From Chryseolinea sp. H1M3-3 (GTDB lineage Bacteria; Bacteroidota; Bacteroidia; Cytophagales; Cyclobacteriaceae): a stretch of DNA of 64,000 nucleotides. The stretch is from NCBI RefSeq assembly GCF_029360725.1, contig NZ_JARKMY010000002.1, forward strand, positions 1,116,001 to 1,180,000, given 5' to 3'. The translations under genes were made by a program, and so were the position numbers. The notes below the pieces were generated by a model that was not told the DNA's origin, made no database searches, and saw only the letters and a list, made by a program, of their open reading frames with translations. Positions 52,010-62,500 of the stretch are shown in pieces (within the stretch, counting starts at the first letter, position 1; each line of letters opens with the position of its first letter).

Positions 52010-55000
52010 TTAAAAGGTAAGATTGACACCAAGGTTATATGATCTGGCTGCAGGATATGTACCCCAATCCAAACCTGCAGATCCATCACCCTGACCTTGT
52101 GCATTGTTGCTGACGGTCATTTCGGGATCAAGACCCTGATATTTTGTAAAGGTGAACAGGTTGGTTCCTGACAAATAAATCCGCACTGCCGAAAAGCCAT
52201 ATCGTTCCAGTATTGTTGTTGGAATTGCATAGCCGATTTGAACATTCTTCACACGGGTATAAGAACCATCCTCCAGGAATCGGGTAGAATACTTTGTGTT
52301 ATTTCCGGAAGCATCCCACGAAGCGCGAGGAAATGTATTGGAGGTTCCGGCGCCGGTCCAGTGATTGTCAAAATACCTTTGCGTGACATTAAATGGCCGG
52401 TAAAAACCTTCGATATCCCGATTCAGGACAGAGAATATTTTTTGACCGTAAGCCCCTTGCAAAAAAATCGATAAGTCCCAGTTGTGATAACTTAAATTGA
52501 TGTTCAATCCTGCCGTAACTTTTGGTATAGGGCTACCGATGTGCCGCCTGTCGTTGCCATCAATCACGCCATCTGCGTTCTGATCTTTATACCTTACATC
52601 ACCGGGTTGTATTCCTGTTCCCTGAAACGCGTTCGTGAAGATGTCTCCGGTGGTCTGGAATATTCCATTCATTTCATAGAGATAAAATGAACCGATTGGA
52701 TATCCCTTTTCAGTTCTTGTAATTCTGTCTGAACCAATCGCTCCGCCGGCGATCGGCGCATTGACTTCCTGAACTTCGTTATGTAGCGTTGCTGCATTGG
52801 CACTCAATGAATAGTGAAACCCTCCAATGACGTTCGCGTATGTAAGCGCAAGCTCAAAACCACTGTTCAGTACTTTGCCGTTGTTAACCCATGGTGATTG
52901 CGCAGCGCCAGCAGAAGAAGCGATCGGCTGACGTACGAGCAGATCCGAAGTTATCTTGTTGAAGTAATCGAAAGAAGCTGAGAATTTGCCATTCCACATT
53001 TCCAGGTCAAGTCCGACATTCAACTGATTGCTGGTTTCCCATCTTACGATGTTGTTTCCAAGATTTGATACGGCATATCCCGTAGCCTTAACGTCGCCGA
53101 AGGGATAGTTATATCCGGCGTCTATCATGTCGGTGAACGGATAATCTCCAATCTCCTGGTTGCCAATGGAGCCATAGCCTGCCCGTAGCAGCAGCCTGTC
53201 AATGTAGCTGTTATCGGAAAGAAACGCCTCCTTGTCTATGCGCCAGCCTAATGAGCCCGCATAGAATGTTCCCCACCGGTTATCAACGCCAAAGCGCGAT
53301 GATCCGTCTCGCCTTAACGTGGCGGAGAGCAGGTACTTTTCCTGGAAGTCATAATTGATACGTCCGAAATAAGAAAGCAGCGCACTTCCAGATTTACTTT
53401 CTCTGATCAGTTTCTGTCCTAACCCATTGCCTAGATAAGTAAGACCAGGAGTTTGGTCTGGAAAATTCTTTTCAGAAGCACTCAGTTCATAATTCTCAAC
53501 CTTGATCGCTTCCGTACCAAGTAAAAAGATGAAGTGGTGTTCGCCCAGCGCCTTAGTATAATTAGCAAAGTTGCTGAAGGTCAATGTTTGAAATCGGCCA
53601 TCACTAACCGCTAATTGATTAGGGTTATTGATCCGGTTGCCCGTGCCCCAGTTTCGATCAAATCGCCGCTGATTGGAGCTGGTAAAATCAACACCAACAT
53701 TGGAAGTAAATTTCAAACCCCTAAAAAGAGATATGTCTGCGAAAAATTTTCCGAACAAGCGGTTGCTGATTTTCTTGTTGTTGTTATACTTCAGCATTCC
53801 CACGGGACTGTAACCGTCGCCAAAGAAGTCGAACCGTTCAGGTTTGTCAGTATACTCACCGTTAGCATCGTAAATGGGAATCGCAGGTGTGCGAAAAAAT
53901 GCGTAGCGAATTACACTCCCGCCATTTCCTCCTGCACCATCGCCCGAACTGCCGATAAGATCTGTTGTCGCTTTTGTGATGTTTAAGTTGATACCCGTCT
54001 TTAACCAGGATTTTACTTCGGTATCAATATTTATTCTGCTACTTAAGCGGCTATAGTTGCTGCTTTTAATAATCCCTTCCTGGTTGAAATAATTTCCGGA
54101 AATGAAATAGCGCGTTTTGCCTTCTCCGCCGGCGATAGAAATACTATGCGACTGAAGGACACCATCTCTCAGGATAGCATCCAGGTAATCGACGTTGGGT
54201 AATGAGGAGCTGATGTCTTCTGTGATCAGCGGACGATGTAACAGTGGATTCTTATTAGCATTGTCATTGGCCGCCGCTTCGTTGTAGATAGACACATAGT
54301 CAGTTGTGTTAGTCATGTCGATCATCCTGCTAGGCGACTGAATACCCACCTGGCTGCTGATTTGAATCCGAGGTGCATCGCCTGTCCCGGATTTTGTGGT
54401 GACGATTACTACGCCATTTGCTGCGCGCGAGCCATACACTGCCGTTGCACCAGCATCTTTTAACACCGTTATGCTGGCAATATCCTGGGTAGCGATTGAG
54501 TTGATATCGAGCGTTGGAATGCCATCGACAACATACAATGGATTGTTGCCGCTATTAATGGAGCCGGCACCACGGATGCGCACCGACACACCTTCACCGG
54601 GAGCGCCTGTATTTTGCGTAACAACAACTCCAGGAGCCCTTCCCTGCAACGCCTGGTCTATGCTTGGCAGCGGCAGCTTATTGATCAGTTCTTCGCCCAC
54701 GATGTTGACGGCGCCTGTTATTTTTCCTTTTTCCTGGACACTATAACCAGTGACCACAACTTCATTCAGTTGTGTTGCGTCTTCCTGCAAGACAATGTCA
54801 AATACCTTTCTTTCGCCTATCGGGACTTCCTGGGTAAGGTATCCTATGAAAGATATAATCAGTGCAGAGGTTTTTTGATTTTCCTCAAGTTGAAGAGCGA
54901 AATTTCCATTGACATCTACAGTGGTTCCTGAAGTTGTGTTCTTAATTAAGATACTCGCGCCAATAAGGGGTTCCCCGGCCGTTCCTTTAACGGAACCGGT

Positions 55001-55075
55001 CACCATTACCTGGCCAACTGCGTTGTACGCGAACGTTACCAGGAAAAGCAAATAATACATTCTTGTTTTTTTCAC
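52010..55075 (-). CDS. SusC/RagA-family TonB-linked outer-membrane transporter (locus 3)
   Basis: 1021 residues from a GTG start; the in-frame ATG five codons on is an alternative. It has a signal peptide (MYYLLFLVTFAYNAVGQ), then a carboxypeptidase-regulatory-like domain (VTGSVKGTAGEPLIGASILIKNTTSG). NEVVVTGYSVQEKGKITGAVNIV precedes the plug with SITVLKDAGATAVYGSRAANGVVIVTTK around residues 205-232. The barrel ends in ARSYNLGVNLTF. An acidic loop, DQNADGVIDGNDRR, lies near residue 830. It is encoded 12 bases after the 595-residue lipoprotein and just before susD in the GH130 locus. Confidence 0.95.
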   Translation of the reverse strand: MKKTRMYYLLFLVTFAYNAVGQVMVTGSVKGTAGEPLIGASILIKNTTSGTTVDVNGNFALQLEENQKTSALIISFIGYLTQEVPIGERKVFDIVLQEDATQLNEVVVTGYSVQEKGKITGAVNIVGEELINKLPLPSIDQALQGRAPGVVVTQNTGAPGEGVSVRIRGAGSINSGNNPLYVVDGIPTLDINSIATQDIASITVLKDAGATAVYGSRAANGVVIVTTKSGTGDAPRIQISSQVGIQSPSRMIDMTNTTDYVSIYNEAAANDNANKNPLLHRPLITEDISSSLPNVDYLDAILRDGVLQSHSISIAGGEGKTRYFISGNYFNQEGIIKSSNYSRLSSRINIDTEVKSWLKTGINLNITKATTDLIGSSGDGAGGNGGSVIRYAFFRTPAIPIYDANGEYTDKPERFDFFGDGYSPVGMLKYNNNKKISNRLFGKFFADISLFRGLKFTSNVGVDFTSSNQRRFDRNWGTGNRINNPNQLAVSDGRFQTLTFSNFANYTKALGEHHFIFLLGTEAIKVENYELSASEKNFPDQTPGLTYLGNGLGQKLIRESKSGSALLSYFGRINYDFQEKYLLSATLRRDGSSRFGVDNRWGTFYAGSLGWRIDKEAFLSDNSYIDRLLLRAGYGSIGNQEIGDYPFTDMIDAGYNYPFGDVKATGYAVSNLGNNIVRWETSNQLNVGLDLEMWNGKFSASFDYFNKITSDLLVRQPIASSAGAAQSPWVNNGKVLNSGFELALTYANVIGGFHYSLSANAATLHNEVQEVNAPIAGGAIGSDRITRTEKGYPIGSFYLYEMNGIFQTTGDIFTNAFQGTGIQPGDVRYKDQNADGVIDGNDRRHIGSPIPKVTAGLNINLSYHNWDLSIFLQGAYGQKIFSVLNRDIEGFYRPFNVTQRYFDNHWTGAGTSNTFPRASWDASGNNTKYSTRFLEDGSYTRVKNVQIGYAIPTTILERYGFSAVRIYLSGTNLFTFTKYQGLDPEMTVSNNAQGQGDGSAGLDWGTYPAARSYNLGVNLTF

Positions 55076-55087
55076 TGCATTGCTGGG

Positions 55088-56875
55088 TTATCGTAATTTA
55101 TTTGGACGGTAGGATACTATGATATTGTGCGAGGTGTACTTGCCGTCGTGCATTTTTAGCTTGCTGCCTGCAGGGAGTACGACCAGCAGTCGCGACGACT
55201 TTGCAGGAATTTCAAAGCAACTTTCTTGTCCCGCGTCGCGGAAGAGATATGTATCCGTCAGCGCGTCGTACAGGTCTGTTTTGGAGTTATCATCTCCGTA
55301 AAAACAAACTGTTTTTGCTGTGTCGTAAGGATTGTAATACAAGAAAGTAGGAAATGATTTGTCTGCATAGAAGTCAGTAGCTGTACAGTTGATCTGCAAG
55401 ATCTTGTCTACGTTTGTTTTCTTGACGATCGCTCCGAATATTCCGACCTGCGCGGAGCTATAGAGGCTAAACATTGAAACATCCGGTTGACCTTTGGTCC
55501 ATTTAGGACCATCACCTATTGCTACAGGCGAAATACCTTTTAAATCCTCTCGTTTGTAGTCATCGGATTTACGGATGCCTTCATAAGCAATAACGTTTTT
55601 GGTAAGGTCCTTTTTCTCAGGAAGCCATTGGTGCTGATCGTCTATTTCATAGGGATAAAAAAGGCGTGCTGCATTGCTTACGTTCAACATCCACTTGCCA
55701 ATAGCCGTAGCGTATCGGTTGTCATAACGGACCATCGGAACCAGGGGCCAGGCCATATCGAATGAGTTCATCAGAAAGGCATAACCACCGCCGTCCGTGA
55801 TGCTTCCCTGCAAGCCATGTACATCATAGTCGCCCCATCGTTCTGCAATAACACCCCAGCCGATTCTGCCATCAGCAGCTTTGCATCCTTCGAAAGTCCA
55901 ATCCAGGATTTTCTTTACATCATACTTTGTTCCGTGGTTTGCATTCAAACGTGCCGCCACTAATGCACCAAAAGGCATCAGCACTTCGTAAAAACGACTT
56001 TCTTTTTGATTGACAAAGGCGTCCATCGCCGATATAGCGCCACGCAGGTATCGCTCGTCACCAAATTTTTTATAGGCACATAAAAGTATATAGGCATGAC
56101 CAGCCGAAACATCCTGCTGATGCGGAATGTTGTTGGTCATGCCTTTCATCTTACTATAGTCGAAGTAGGAATGGTTGTAATTTTCCTGCAGAACAGAATC
56201 AGCTTTAAAAAATTGTTCTGCGATAACACGTTGAAGACTATCGGCCTGTGGAACATTCGGAAACAGTTCACAAACGCCATAGTATAAAACGTTAGGGAAG
56301 ACATCGTACCACCAATCACGGCCGTATCCGCCTCCGAGCAATGCCACAGAGGGATGGGTGTTGTTCATCATGATGTTCCATCCATTCTCTGCATTAAAAT
56401 AGTTCTGGATCATCTTCACATAGTTGAACCCGTCCTGGTTTGTTTTATCAATGCCTACTAGTCCGGCACCGAGAATAGAACCCATGGTGCAAAGCGCTTC
56501 ATGAAATTCTTTGCTTCCTTTTGGGCCCTGGCGGATATCGCCAATCACGGTATACATGCCAAAGGTGTTTTGTCGAAAGTTGCGCTGCGAACTGTCGATC
56601 CAGATAAAAGGTTGATACGCTTCGTTCAACTCGAGATTAAATACATACTGATCAAAATGATGGGCTTTTTCGTTCCAGTCCGTCATCTTATAGGGCTCGG
56701 GTTGGTCAGGCATCAACGCGATCCGATCAATCACCAATTGGGTGGTTTGATGTTTTTGATGACAGGAAAAAGCAAAAAATATAAATATGAGCAATGCCAG
56801 GCGCGATGCATTTTGTCTGCATGACGATGCATGAGAAATTGTAAATCGTAAACAGTAGATCAGAAATTGCCTCAT
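55088..56875 (-). CDS. Unrecognised helical-toroid lipoprotein (paralogue of the T9SS protein)
   Basis: 595 residues with a long leader ending in a lipobox (LIFIFFAFSC). The whole mature part matches the N-terminal half of the 46147-49251 protein, with conserved PEPYKMTDWNEKA, GLVGIDKTNQDG, GRDWWYDVFPNVLYYG, MPFGALVAARLNAN, GWGVIAERW, PMVRYDNRYATAIGKWMLNVSNAARLFYP and a closing beta region DLYDALTDTYLFRD. Acidic and aromatic conserved blocks in a helical toroid suggest a glycoside hydrolase, but I recognise no family. Its start overlaps the MFS stop (ATGA), so the two are translationally coupled. A periplasmic oligosaccharide-trimming role is inferred. Confidence 0.65.
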   Translation of the reverse strand: MRQFLIYCLRFTISHASSCRQNASRLALLIFIFFAFSCHQKHQTTQLVIDRIALMPDQPEPYKMTDWNEKAHHFDQYVFNLELNEAYQPFIWIDSSQRNFRQNTFGMYTVIGDIRQGPKGSKEFHEALCTMGSILGAGLVGIDKTNQDGFNYVKMIQNYFNAENGWNIMMNNTHPSVALLGGGYGRDWWYDVFPNVLYYGVCELFPNVPQADSLQRVIAEQFFKADSVLQENYNHSYFDYSKMKGMTNNIPHQQDVSAGHAYILLCAYKKFGDERYLRGAISAMDAFVNQKESRFYEVLMPFGALVAARLNANHGTKYDVKKILDWTFEGCKAADGRIGWGVIAERWGDYDVHGLQGSITDGGGYAFLMNSFDMAWPLVPMVRYDNRYATAIGKWMLNVSNAARLFYPYEIDDQHQWLPEKKDLTKNVIAYEGIRKSDDYKREDLKGISPVAIGDGPKWTKGQPDVSMFSLYSSAQVGIFGAIVKKTNVDKILQINCTATDFYADKSFPTFLYYNPYDTAKTVCFYGDDNSKTDLYDALTDTYLFRDAGQESCFEIPAKSSRLLVVLPAGSKLKMHDGKYTSHNIIVSYRPNKLR

Positions 56876-58137
56876 GCTTTATTTAGTTTATAAGATTCCT
56901 TTACAATGTGTCTGGCCAGTGGGATAGATGCCAATTGCACAATCGCGATGACGATCAATGAATATTTGAGAGCAAAGCTTTCGGAGATATAAGTGGCGAA
57001 GTAAATGAAAAGGCCTAAACCCAGAAATCTGCCGACGTATAATCCAAACTCATGATTGAATATGTAAGTGAACTCATTCCGGTTTTCGATTTTAGAAACG
57101 ACGTCGATTACCCGCATTTGTATAGGGAAATAAGCAATGTCGTGAAGCGGTTGAAACAGCACCTTGCATAAAACAAAGATCATGACACCGAAGGCTGAAA
57201 ATAGAATTCCGTTGGCCAGCGTTCCTAGTAAAAAAATTACTAGCCCAACCGAGAAAATGTAAATACGATGTTCTGGTTTTGTTGTACGCCCGAGGAGATA
57301 CAACATAACCGCAGTAGCAATACCGCTGATGCCTTGTACCAATCCTAATGAACCTTCATTGCCCACCATGCGCATGATCAGGATAGCTGGCGCTGTGACC
57401 AGGTATCCCTGTGCTAATCCTTTTAATCCGGCGAGGGCAAGCATTTTATTCCAGAGGGAATGAAATTTAAAATACAGGAATCGTTTATGTGTCGGGTTTT
57501 TGAATTTCTCTTTGTGAATAACGATACTGGAAAGTATTGTCATCAGGAATACAACGACCGTAACGATTTGATATCCGCTGTTAATATTTCCACCGAACCA
57601 GCCCCGTGTATCAGCGGTTGCCAGGAAAGCACCGACGATTAAAGGCACTAAAATAAAAGTGATGGTATAAAAGAAAGTTTCCAGACCATAGTAATAATTG
57701 CGGTTACTGTCATTTGTAGTATTTAACGCCAGGAAATCACGGTTCGACCAGAAGAAACCAAAGGAGCAGCCCATGAGTATTCCGGCAACGCCGACGCCGA
57801 TCACAGAAAGATTTTCCAAGCTCATCATCACGAGCATGGAAAGACCGCTCAGTAACATACCAAAACTGTAAAGGCTTGAGATTTTTATACGACTGAGTAG
57901 AAAGCCATTGATCAGAAATGTGATCGGGATTCCCGTATAGACCGTGAGTTGATAAACGGCAACGATCGCCGGATCGTTTGAACTGCGCATGATATAAGCA
58001 CCAACAAATATTTCGATGACGGGCAATACAAACGCATAGATCATATTTGTTACCAGCAGCACACGCGTATCACGCGGCATTTGCAGGAAGAACTGATATT
58101 CGCTTTGTGGTTTTTTTAACAGTGCGGTTAAGGTCAT
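56872..58137 (-). CDS. MFS transporter
   Basis: A 421-residue inner-membrane protein with 10-12 hydrophobic helices: VLLVTNMIYAFVLPVIEIFVGAYIM, ITFLINGFLLSRI, VIGVGVAGILMGCSFGFFW, ETFFYTITFILVPLIVGAFLA, then after a central loop ILIMRMVGNEGSLGLVQGISGIATAVMLYLLG and further segments. A major-facilitator permease is the best fit. Its place, 53 bases after GH130 and coupled to the 595-residue lipoprotein, suggests import of the oligosaccharide that the cytoplasmic GH130 enzyme then cleaves. Confidence 0.85.
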   Translation of the reverse strand: MTLTALLKKPQSEYQFFLQMPRDTRVLLVTNMIYAFVLPVIEIFVGAYIMRSSNDPAIVAVYQLTVYTGIPITFLINGFLLSRIKISSLYSFGMLLSGLSMLVMMSLENLSVIGVGVAGILMGCSFGFFWSNRDFLALNTTNDSNRNYYYGLETFFYTITFILVPLIVGAFLATADTRGWFGGNINSGYQIVTVVVFLMTILSSIVIHKEKFKNPTHKRFLYFKFHSLWNKMLALAGLKGLAQGYLVTAPAILIMRMVGNEGSLGLVQGISGIATAVMLYLLGRTTKPEHRIYIFSVGLVIFLLGTLANGILFSAFGVMIFVLCKVLFQPLHDIAYFPIQMRVIDVVSKIENRNEFTYIFNHEFGLYVGRFLGLGLFIYFATYISESFALKYSLIVIAIVQLASIPLARHIVKESYKLNKA

Positions 58138-58190
58138 GATAGAACTTTAAGTGTGCTAAGAAATTTGCATTGCCATAAATATTCGAAATG

Positions 58191-59258
58191 TTATTTCACC
58201 GTAAGCGAGCTCAGTATCGTGCGTATTGACAATTCGGCGCCACAGATAACTTCGTCGCTTGCCCCATAGTAAAGACGGATAGTGTCGCCGTTAACGACGT
58301 GACCGTTGGTAAAAATGACATTCCCAAAAAATCCTTTTAGTTCGTACTCTTCTGTCGGTTCCATAATGGGCTCACTGCTACGGGCGAGGACTTTACTCGG
58401 GTCGATCAGGTCCAGCAAAATTGCACCGAGACAATAGCGGTGATTTTCATCAGCGCCATGATAGATCACCAGCCAACCCTGAGGCGTATGGATAGGGGAG
58501 CACCCGGCACCGATGCGGGCGCTGTCCCATTTATTTTTGCGCGTAGTAGCGATACACTTGTGATGGCCCCAGTGAATGAGGTCGGGAGATGCTGCGAGCC
58601 AGATATAATTTCCGCCGAGCTGCGGACTACTAGGCCGATGCAAAGCGAAATATTTGTCCTTGATTTTATATTCAAAAATGGCGCAGTCCTTATTGTGTGG
58701 CGGAAAAATCATGCCGTGACGAACGAAATGTTTCCAGTCACGTGTCTGCATCAGGCCAACGCCAACACCATACGAAGAAACCATCGTATACGTGAGATGA
58801 AATACGTTGTCGATTTCTGTAACCCGGCAATCTTCAATGCCATACGCTTCCAGGGAATCTGTTCCGAAGATTGGCGCATAACCTTCCGGTTCGTGGAATG
58901 ATATGCCATCCTCACTGCACATCAGGCGCAGGTGTGACAACGTGGTGAGGTATTCTTTGTCTTTGTATTTAATAACCCGCGCGTCGGAAAAATCAAGGTG
59001 CGGATCGTTCTTGTCAAATCGAAGTATATCAATTTCTCCGTCCTTGTCGTACACAGGCAGGCTGATAAAACCCTCCTGCTGCTCAGGACGCTCCGCAACG
59101 CGGACCAACAGCCAGATCTTTTTGTTAAACCTGAAAACACCCGGATTAAGCAGACATTCTACTATCATTCCCTCCATGCTGGGGGCAATATTTTTTGGTT
59201 GCACCAGCGGATTTTCTTCAAATCGCCTGGCCAAATCGACGGGTAACACAGTTTGCAT
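58191..59258 (-). CDS. GH130-family glycoside phosphorylase/hydrolase
   Basis: 355 residues from the ATG at 59258. An upstream in-frame start would add 17 residues that do not fit the family. The five-bladed propeller pattern is seen: LARRFEENPLVQPKNI, NPGVFRFNKKIWLLVRVAERP, GIEDCRVTEIDNVFHLTYTMVS, DWKHFVRHGMIFPPHNKDCAIFEYKIKDKYFALHRPS, GAGCSPIHTPQGWLVIYHGADENHRYCLGAILLDL. There is no signal peptide, so it is cytoplasmic. GH130 enzymes act on beta-mannosides, mostly by phosphorolysis. It is the first gene of the minus-strand locus, divergent from the hybrid sensor. Phosphorylase against hydrolase cannot be settled here. Confidence 0.9.
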   Translation of the reverse strand: MQTVLPVDLARRFEENPLVQPKNIAPSMEGMIVECLLNPGVFRFNKKIWLLVRVAERPEQQEGFISLPVYDKDGEIDILRFDKNDPHLDFSDARVIKYKDKEYLTTLSHLRLMCSEDGISFHEPEGYAPIFGTDSLEAYGIEDCRVTEIDNVFHLTYTMVSSYGVGVGLMQTRDWKHFVRHGMIFPPHNKDCAIFEYKIKDKYFALHRPSSPQLGGNYIWLAASPDLIHWGHHKCIATTRKNKWDSARIGAGCSPIHTPQGWLVIYHGADENHRYCLGAILLDLIDPSKVLARSSEPIMEPTEEYELKGFFGNVIFTNGHVVNGDTIRLYYGASDEVICGAELSIRTILSSLTVK

Positions 59259-59443
59259 AAGTTTGTATACAACCGGATAACATACGATTGCACATCGCAA
59301 GCTGGACATTTATGAAGCAGCGCCTGTCCGGTGGGTTTTTTAAAAAGTACGCCCGGATATAAATAATCGGCAGTTGGAGAACCCAGAGGACACTTAATTA
59401 ACAGAGAGGACAAACATTTCAGGTTTGTTGAAAAGGGAATGCA

Positions 59444-59451
59444 TACGTTTG
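59444..59451 (+). promoter_or_regulatory. Candidate -7 element of the hybrid sensor gene
   Basis: TACGTTTG matches TAnnTTTG exactly, 64 bases before the ATG. A TTTG lies at 59424-59427, slightly closer than the usual -33 spacing. The 257-base divergent gap otherwise shows nothing definite on the GH130 side. Confidence 0.5.
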
Positions 59452-59515
59452 TAATAGCTTTTCAGCAAATATGTCGATGCTCAATTGACAGCTAATCCGA
59501 AAACAGTCTGCAACT

Positions 59516-62500
59516 ATGTATTGTGTACTCGCAGTCTTTACGCTTTTCACAAATCTGATGCAAGGTGACAGTACGTCGCCATGGCCTTACCAGCATGTTG
59601 ACAAAGCCGCGAAAATCTCCAACAGCGCCATCACGTCAGTCTACATGGATCAGGATGATTATGTTTGGCTCGGCACATGGGATGGACTAAACCGCTATGA
59701 CGGTAGCGCTATCAAGGTTTATAAGCCTGATCCGTTTGTGAAAGGAACGATTAGCAATAATGTGATCCGCGACATTCTGGAGGATGGAAGGGGTAACCTT
59801 TGGGTTGTAACGCACCTGGGCATCAATAAATATAATCGCACAACAAACTCATTTCAGGTATTCCTGGATAGTTTGACCGATATTCCATTTCTGGAATATA
59901 ACATAAGAGCTTGCATTGGTGCAGATTCATCCGTGTGGATCAGTTTGATAGGAAAGGGAATCAGTCGATACGCATATAAGGAAGATAAATTCCTTCCTGT
60001 CGCTTTACAGGGTTTGGACGCCAACTGGTTGACCTCTATTGTCGGACTTGGACAAAATAACGGAATGCAATACCTGCTTGGATCAGATGGAAAACTTGCA
60101 TGTGCGGTAAATAACAAGTCTGTCTTTAGAAAACAAATTTTGGAAGGTGACCAGATCAAATTTCACAAGTTCCTTCACATGGGCGACCGTTTTTTTCTGG
60201 CGATTGTCAATACATCGAAACAGCTTCTCTTATACGATCTGGCTGATATTGAAAAAGAACCTGTCATTCTTAGTCTCGGAAATATTTCGGTATCGACGTT
60301 ATCTGAAAATTCTAATCACACCGCAATTTGGATTGGATCAGAGTCAGGAGATATCCTAAAAGTGATTCCGGAGGGGAAAGGTTTTAATGTAGTTTCGATG
60401 AACGCCTTTTTTCCGACTTTTTCGAAAGCAAGGATCAAAATACTCAGCATTCAGGAAACTAAACAGGATATTGTGTGGGTGGGAACGGATGGTGATGGTG
60501 TTTATAAATTTCTCACTCGTCCAAAAACTTTTTATTCAATCGCTGAAGGGCGCCCGGAGGCCGGTCAGCTTTCTCATAGCATTATTAGGTCCGTATATGA
60601 GGATGTTTCAGGACGTCTTTACGTTGGTACGCGTGGTGGTGGACTGAATATCATCGATCCGGTTAACGGTAAGACTACTGTATTAAATACGCGGAACGGA
60701 TTGAGTAACGATGCCGTGTTGTCGATTAATAAAGACCATCATAACAACATCTGGGTTGGACTCGATAGCGAGGGAATTGATATGATTGAATCGGGAACAG
60801 GAAAAATATTTCATTTTCCCCGCGATTTTGAAGGTAATACAGATCTTGTTTTCAGTTCAGTGTACTCCATTTGCATAGATGCGTTTAATGATATTTGGTT
60901 AGGAACAAGTGGTTATGGGGTCATCCATCTTAAGGTAGCGAAGACGCCTGCGGGGAAATATCAAATGAAAGAATTCGATCAGATCTCTCATCCTGCACAT
61001 GCGCGCGCCATCGCCATTAAAAGCAACATTGTTTATACCATCGTCGAAGAAAAACCAAACTTGCTTTGGTTTGGTACACGCGGTGGCGGAATCTACCGTT
61101 ACAACGCCCTGACTAAGGAAATTGAAGCGCACATTCAGGCAAACGCGGGCGAAGTAAATAGTCTGAGTAACAATGACGTACTCACCTTGCACATGGACAA
61201 GCAAGAACAATTGTGGATTGGTTCGAGCGGAGGCTTGGATCGGTTGTACCTTCAGAACAAACCCTACCGAATTGAACACTTCACCCAGTATGAAGGACTT
61301 CCCAATAATACGATTCACGGAATCCTGGAGGATCCCAATACCAACATTTGGCTCTCCACTAACCATGGTTTGGTAATGTATGACCGTGAACGGAATGCTT
61401 TCAAAAACTTCGATGCAAATGACGGCTTAAAAAATAATGAGTTTGCGGATGGAGCAGCATTTCAGTCAGCCAATGCCATGAAGCTTTTCTTTGGGGGAAT
61501 TGATGGACTCGACATCGTATATCCCCATAAACTTCATGCGAAAAATTATTTCCCAAAACTTAAAATAACAGATTTTCATGTTCACAACGTGCCGGTAGGC
61601 GTGGGAGACGAAACGAAAATTCTTAACCGCCACATTGACGATACAGATACCATTACACTCAAGTACAATCAAAATTTTATCAGTTTCTTTTTTACAACCC
61701 TTGACTACTGGCATAAACAAAAAAGTGCTTATGGTTATTTCCTGGAAAACTTTGACAAAGACTGGAATGATATCGGTCAGCAGCAATCCATCACACTCAC
61801 CAATATTCCGCCCGGTCAATATAAGCTTACGATCAATTACAAAAATGAGAATGGCGATTGGGGTACGGCCCCAAAGATCATCACCTTAATTGTCACACCA
61901 CCGTTTTGGAAAACAGCCTGGGCTTATTCATTTTATATTTTGTTGTTCATTGGTTTACAAGTTGCAATTGTGTATTACATACGTTTTAGAGCCCGCGCGA
62001 AGAAGGCGATGGCCATGGAGAAATTCAAGACACTTCAGTTAAAGGTACTGAACGATTATAAGCTACAGTTCTTTACTAATATTGCCCACGAATTTCGTAC
62101 ACCCCTGACGTTGATCTTAGGGCCAGTGGCGTCGTTGCTTCATACCAACAATAATGCGGGAGAGCAACAACAGCTGAAAACAATTTATAGCAATTCATTG
62201 CGTCTTCAGAAATTAATCGATGAGCTTATTCAATTTCGGAAAATAGAAAGCGGCAAGGAAAATCTGTCGATTGCTACGGTTGACCTGGTTCCATTTACCC
62301 ATGAAATTGTCGAGTCTTTTAAGCAGTATGCTGCCGACCGCGAAATGCAGTTGGAATTTTATCCGGAGCCCGAGCGATTAAAAGCATATGTGGATCACAA
62401 AAAAATTGAAAAAATTCTGATTAACCTGATCTCGAATGCGATCAAATACAATTCCAAAGGTGGCATGGTCAGCGTGACTTTAAAGGAATCATCAGGCAAA

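Noticed and set aside
54396-54746. 116-residue plus-strand reading frame within the third susC
   Set aside because: It is antisense to the plug-domain coding sequence, an expected shadow of a long gene.
58440-58901. 153-residue plus-strand reading frame opposite GH130
   Set aside because: It is antisense to a complete GH130 gene and has no coding features of its own.
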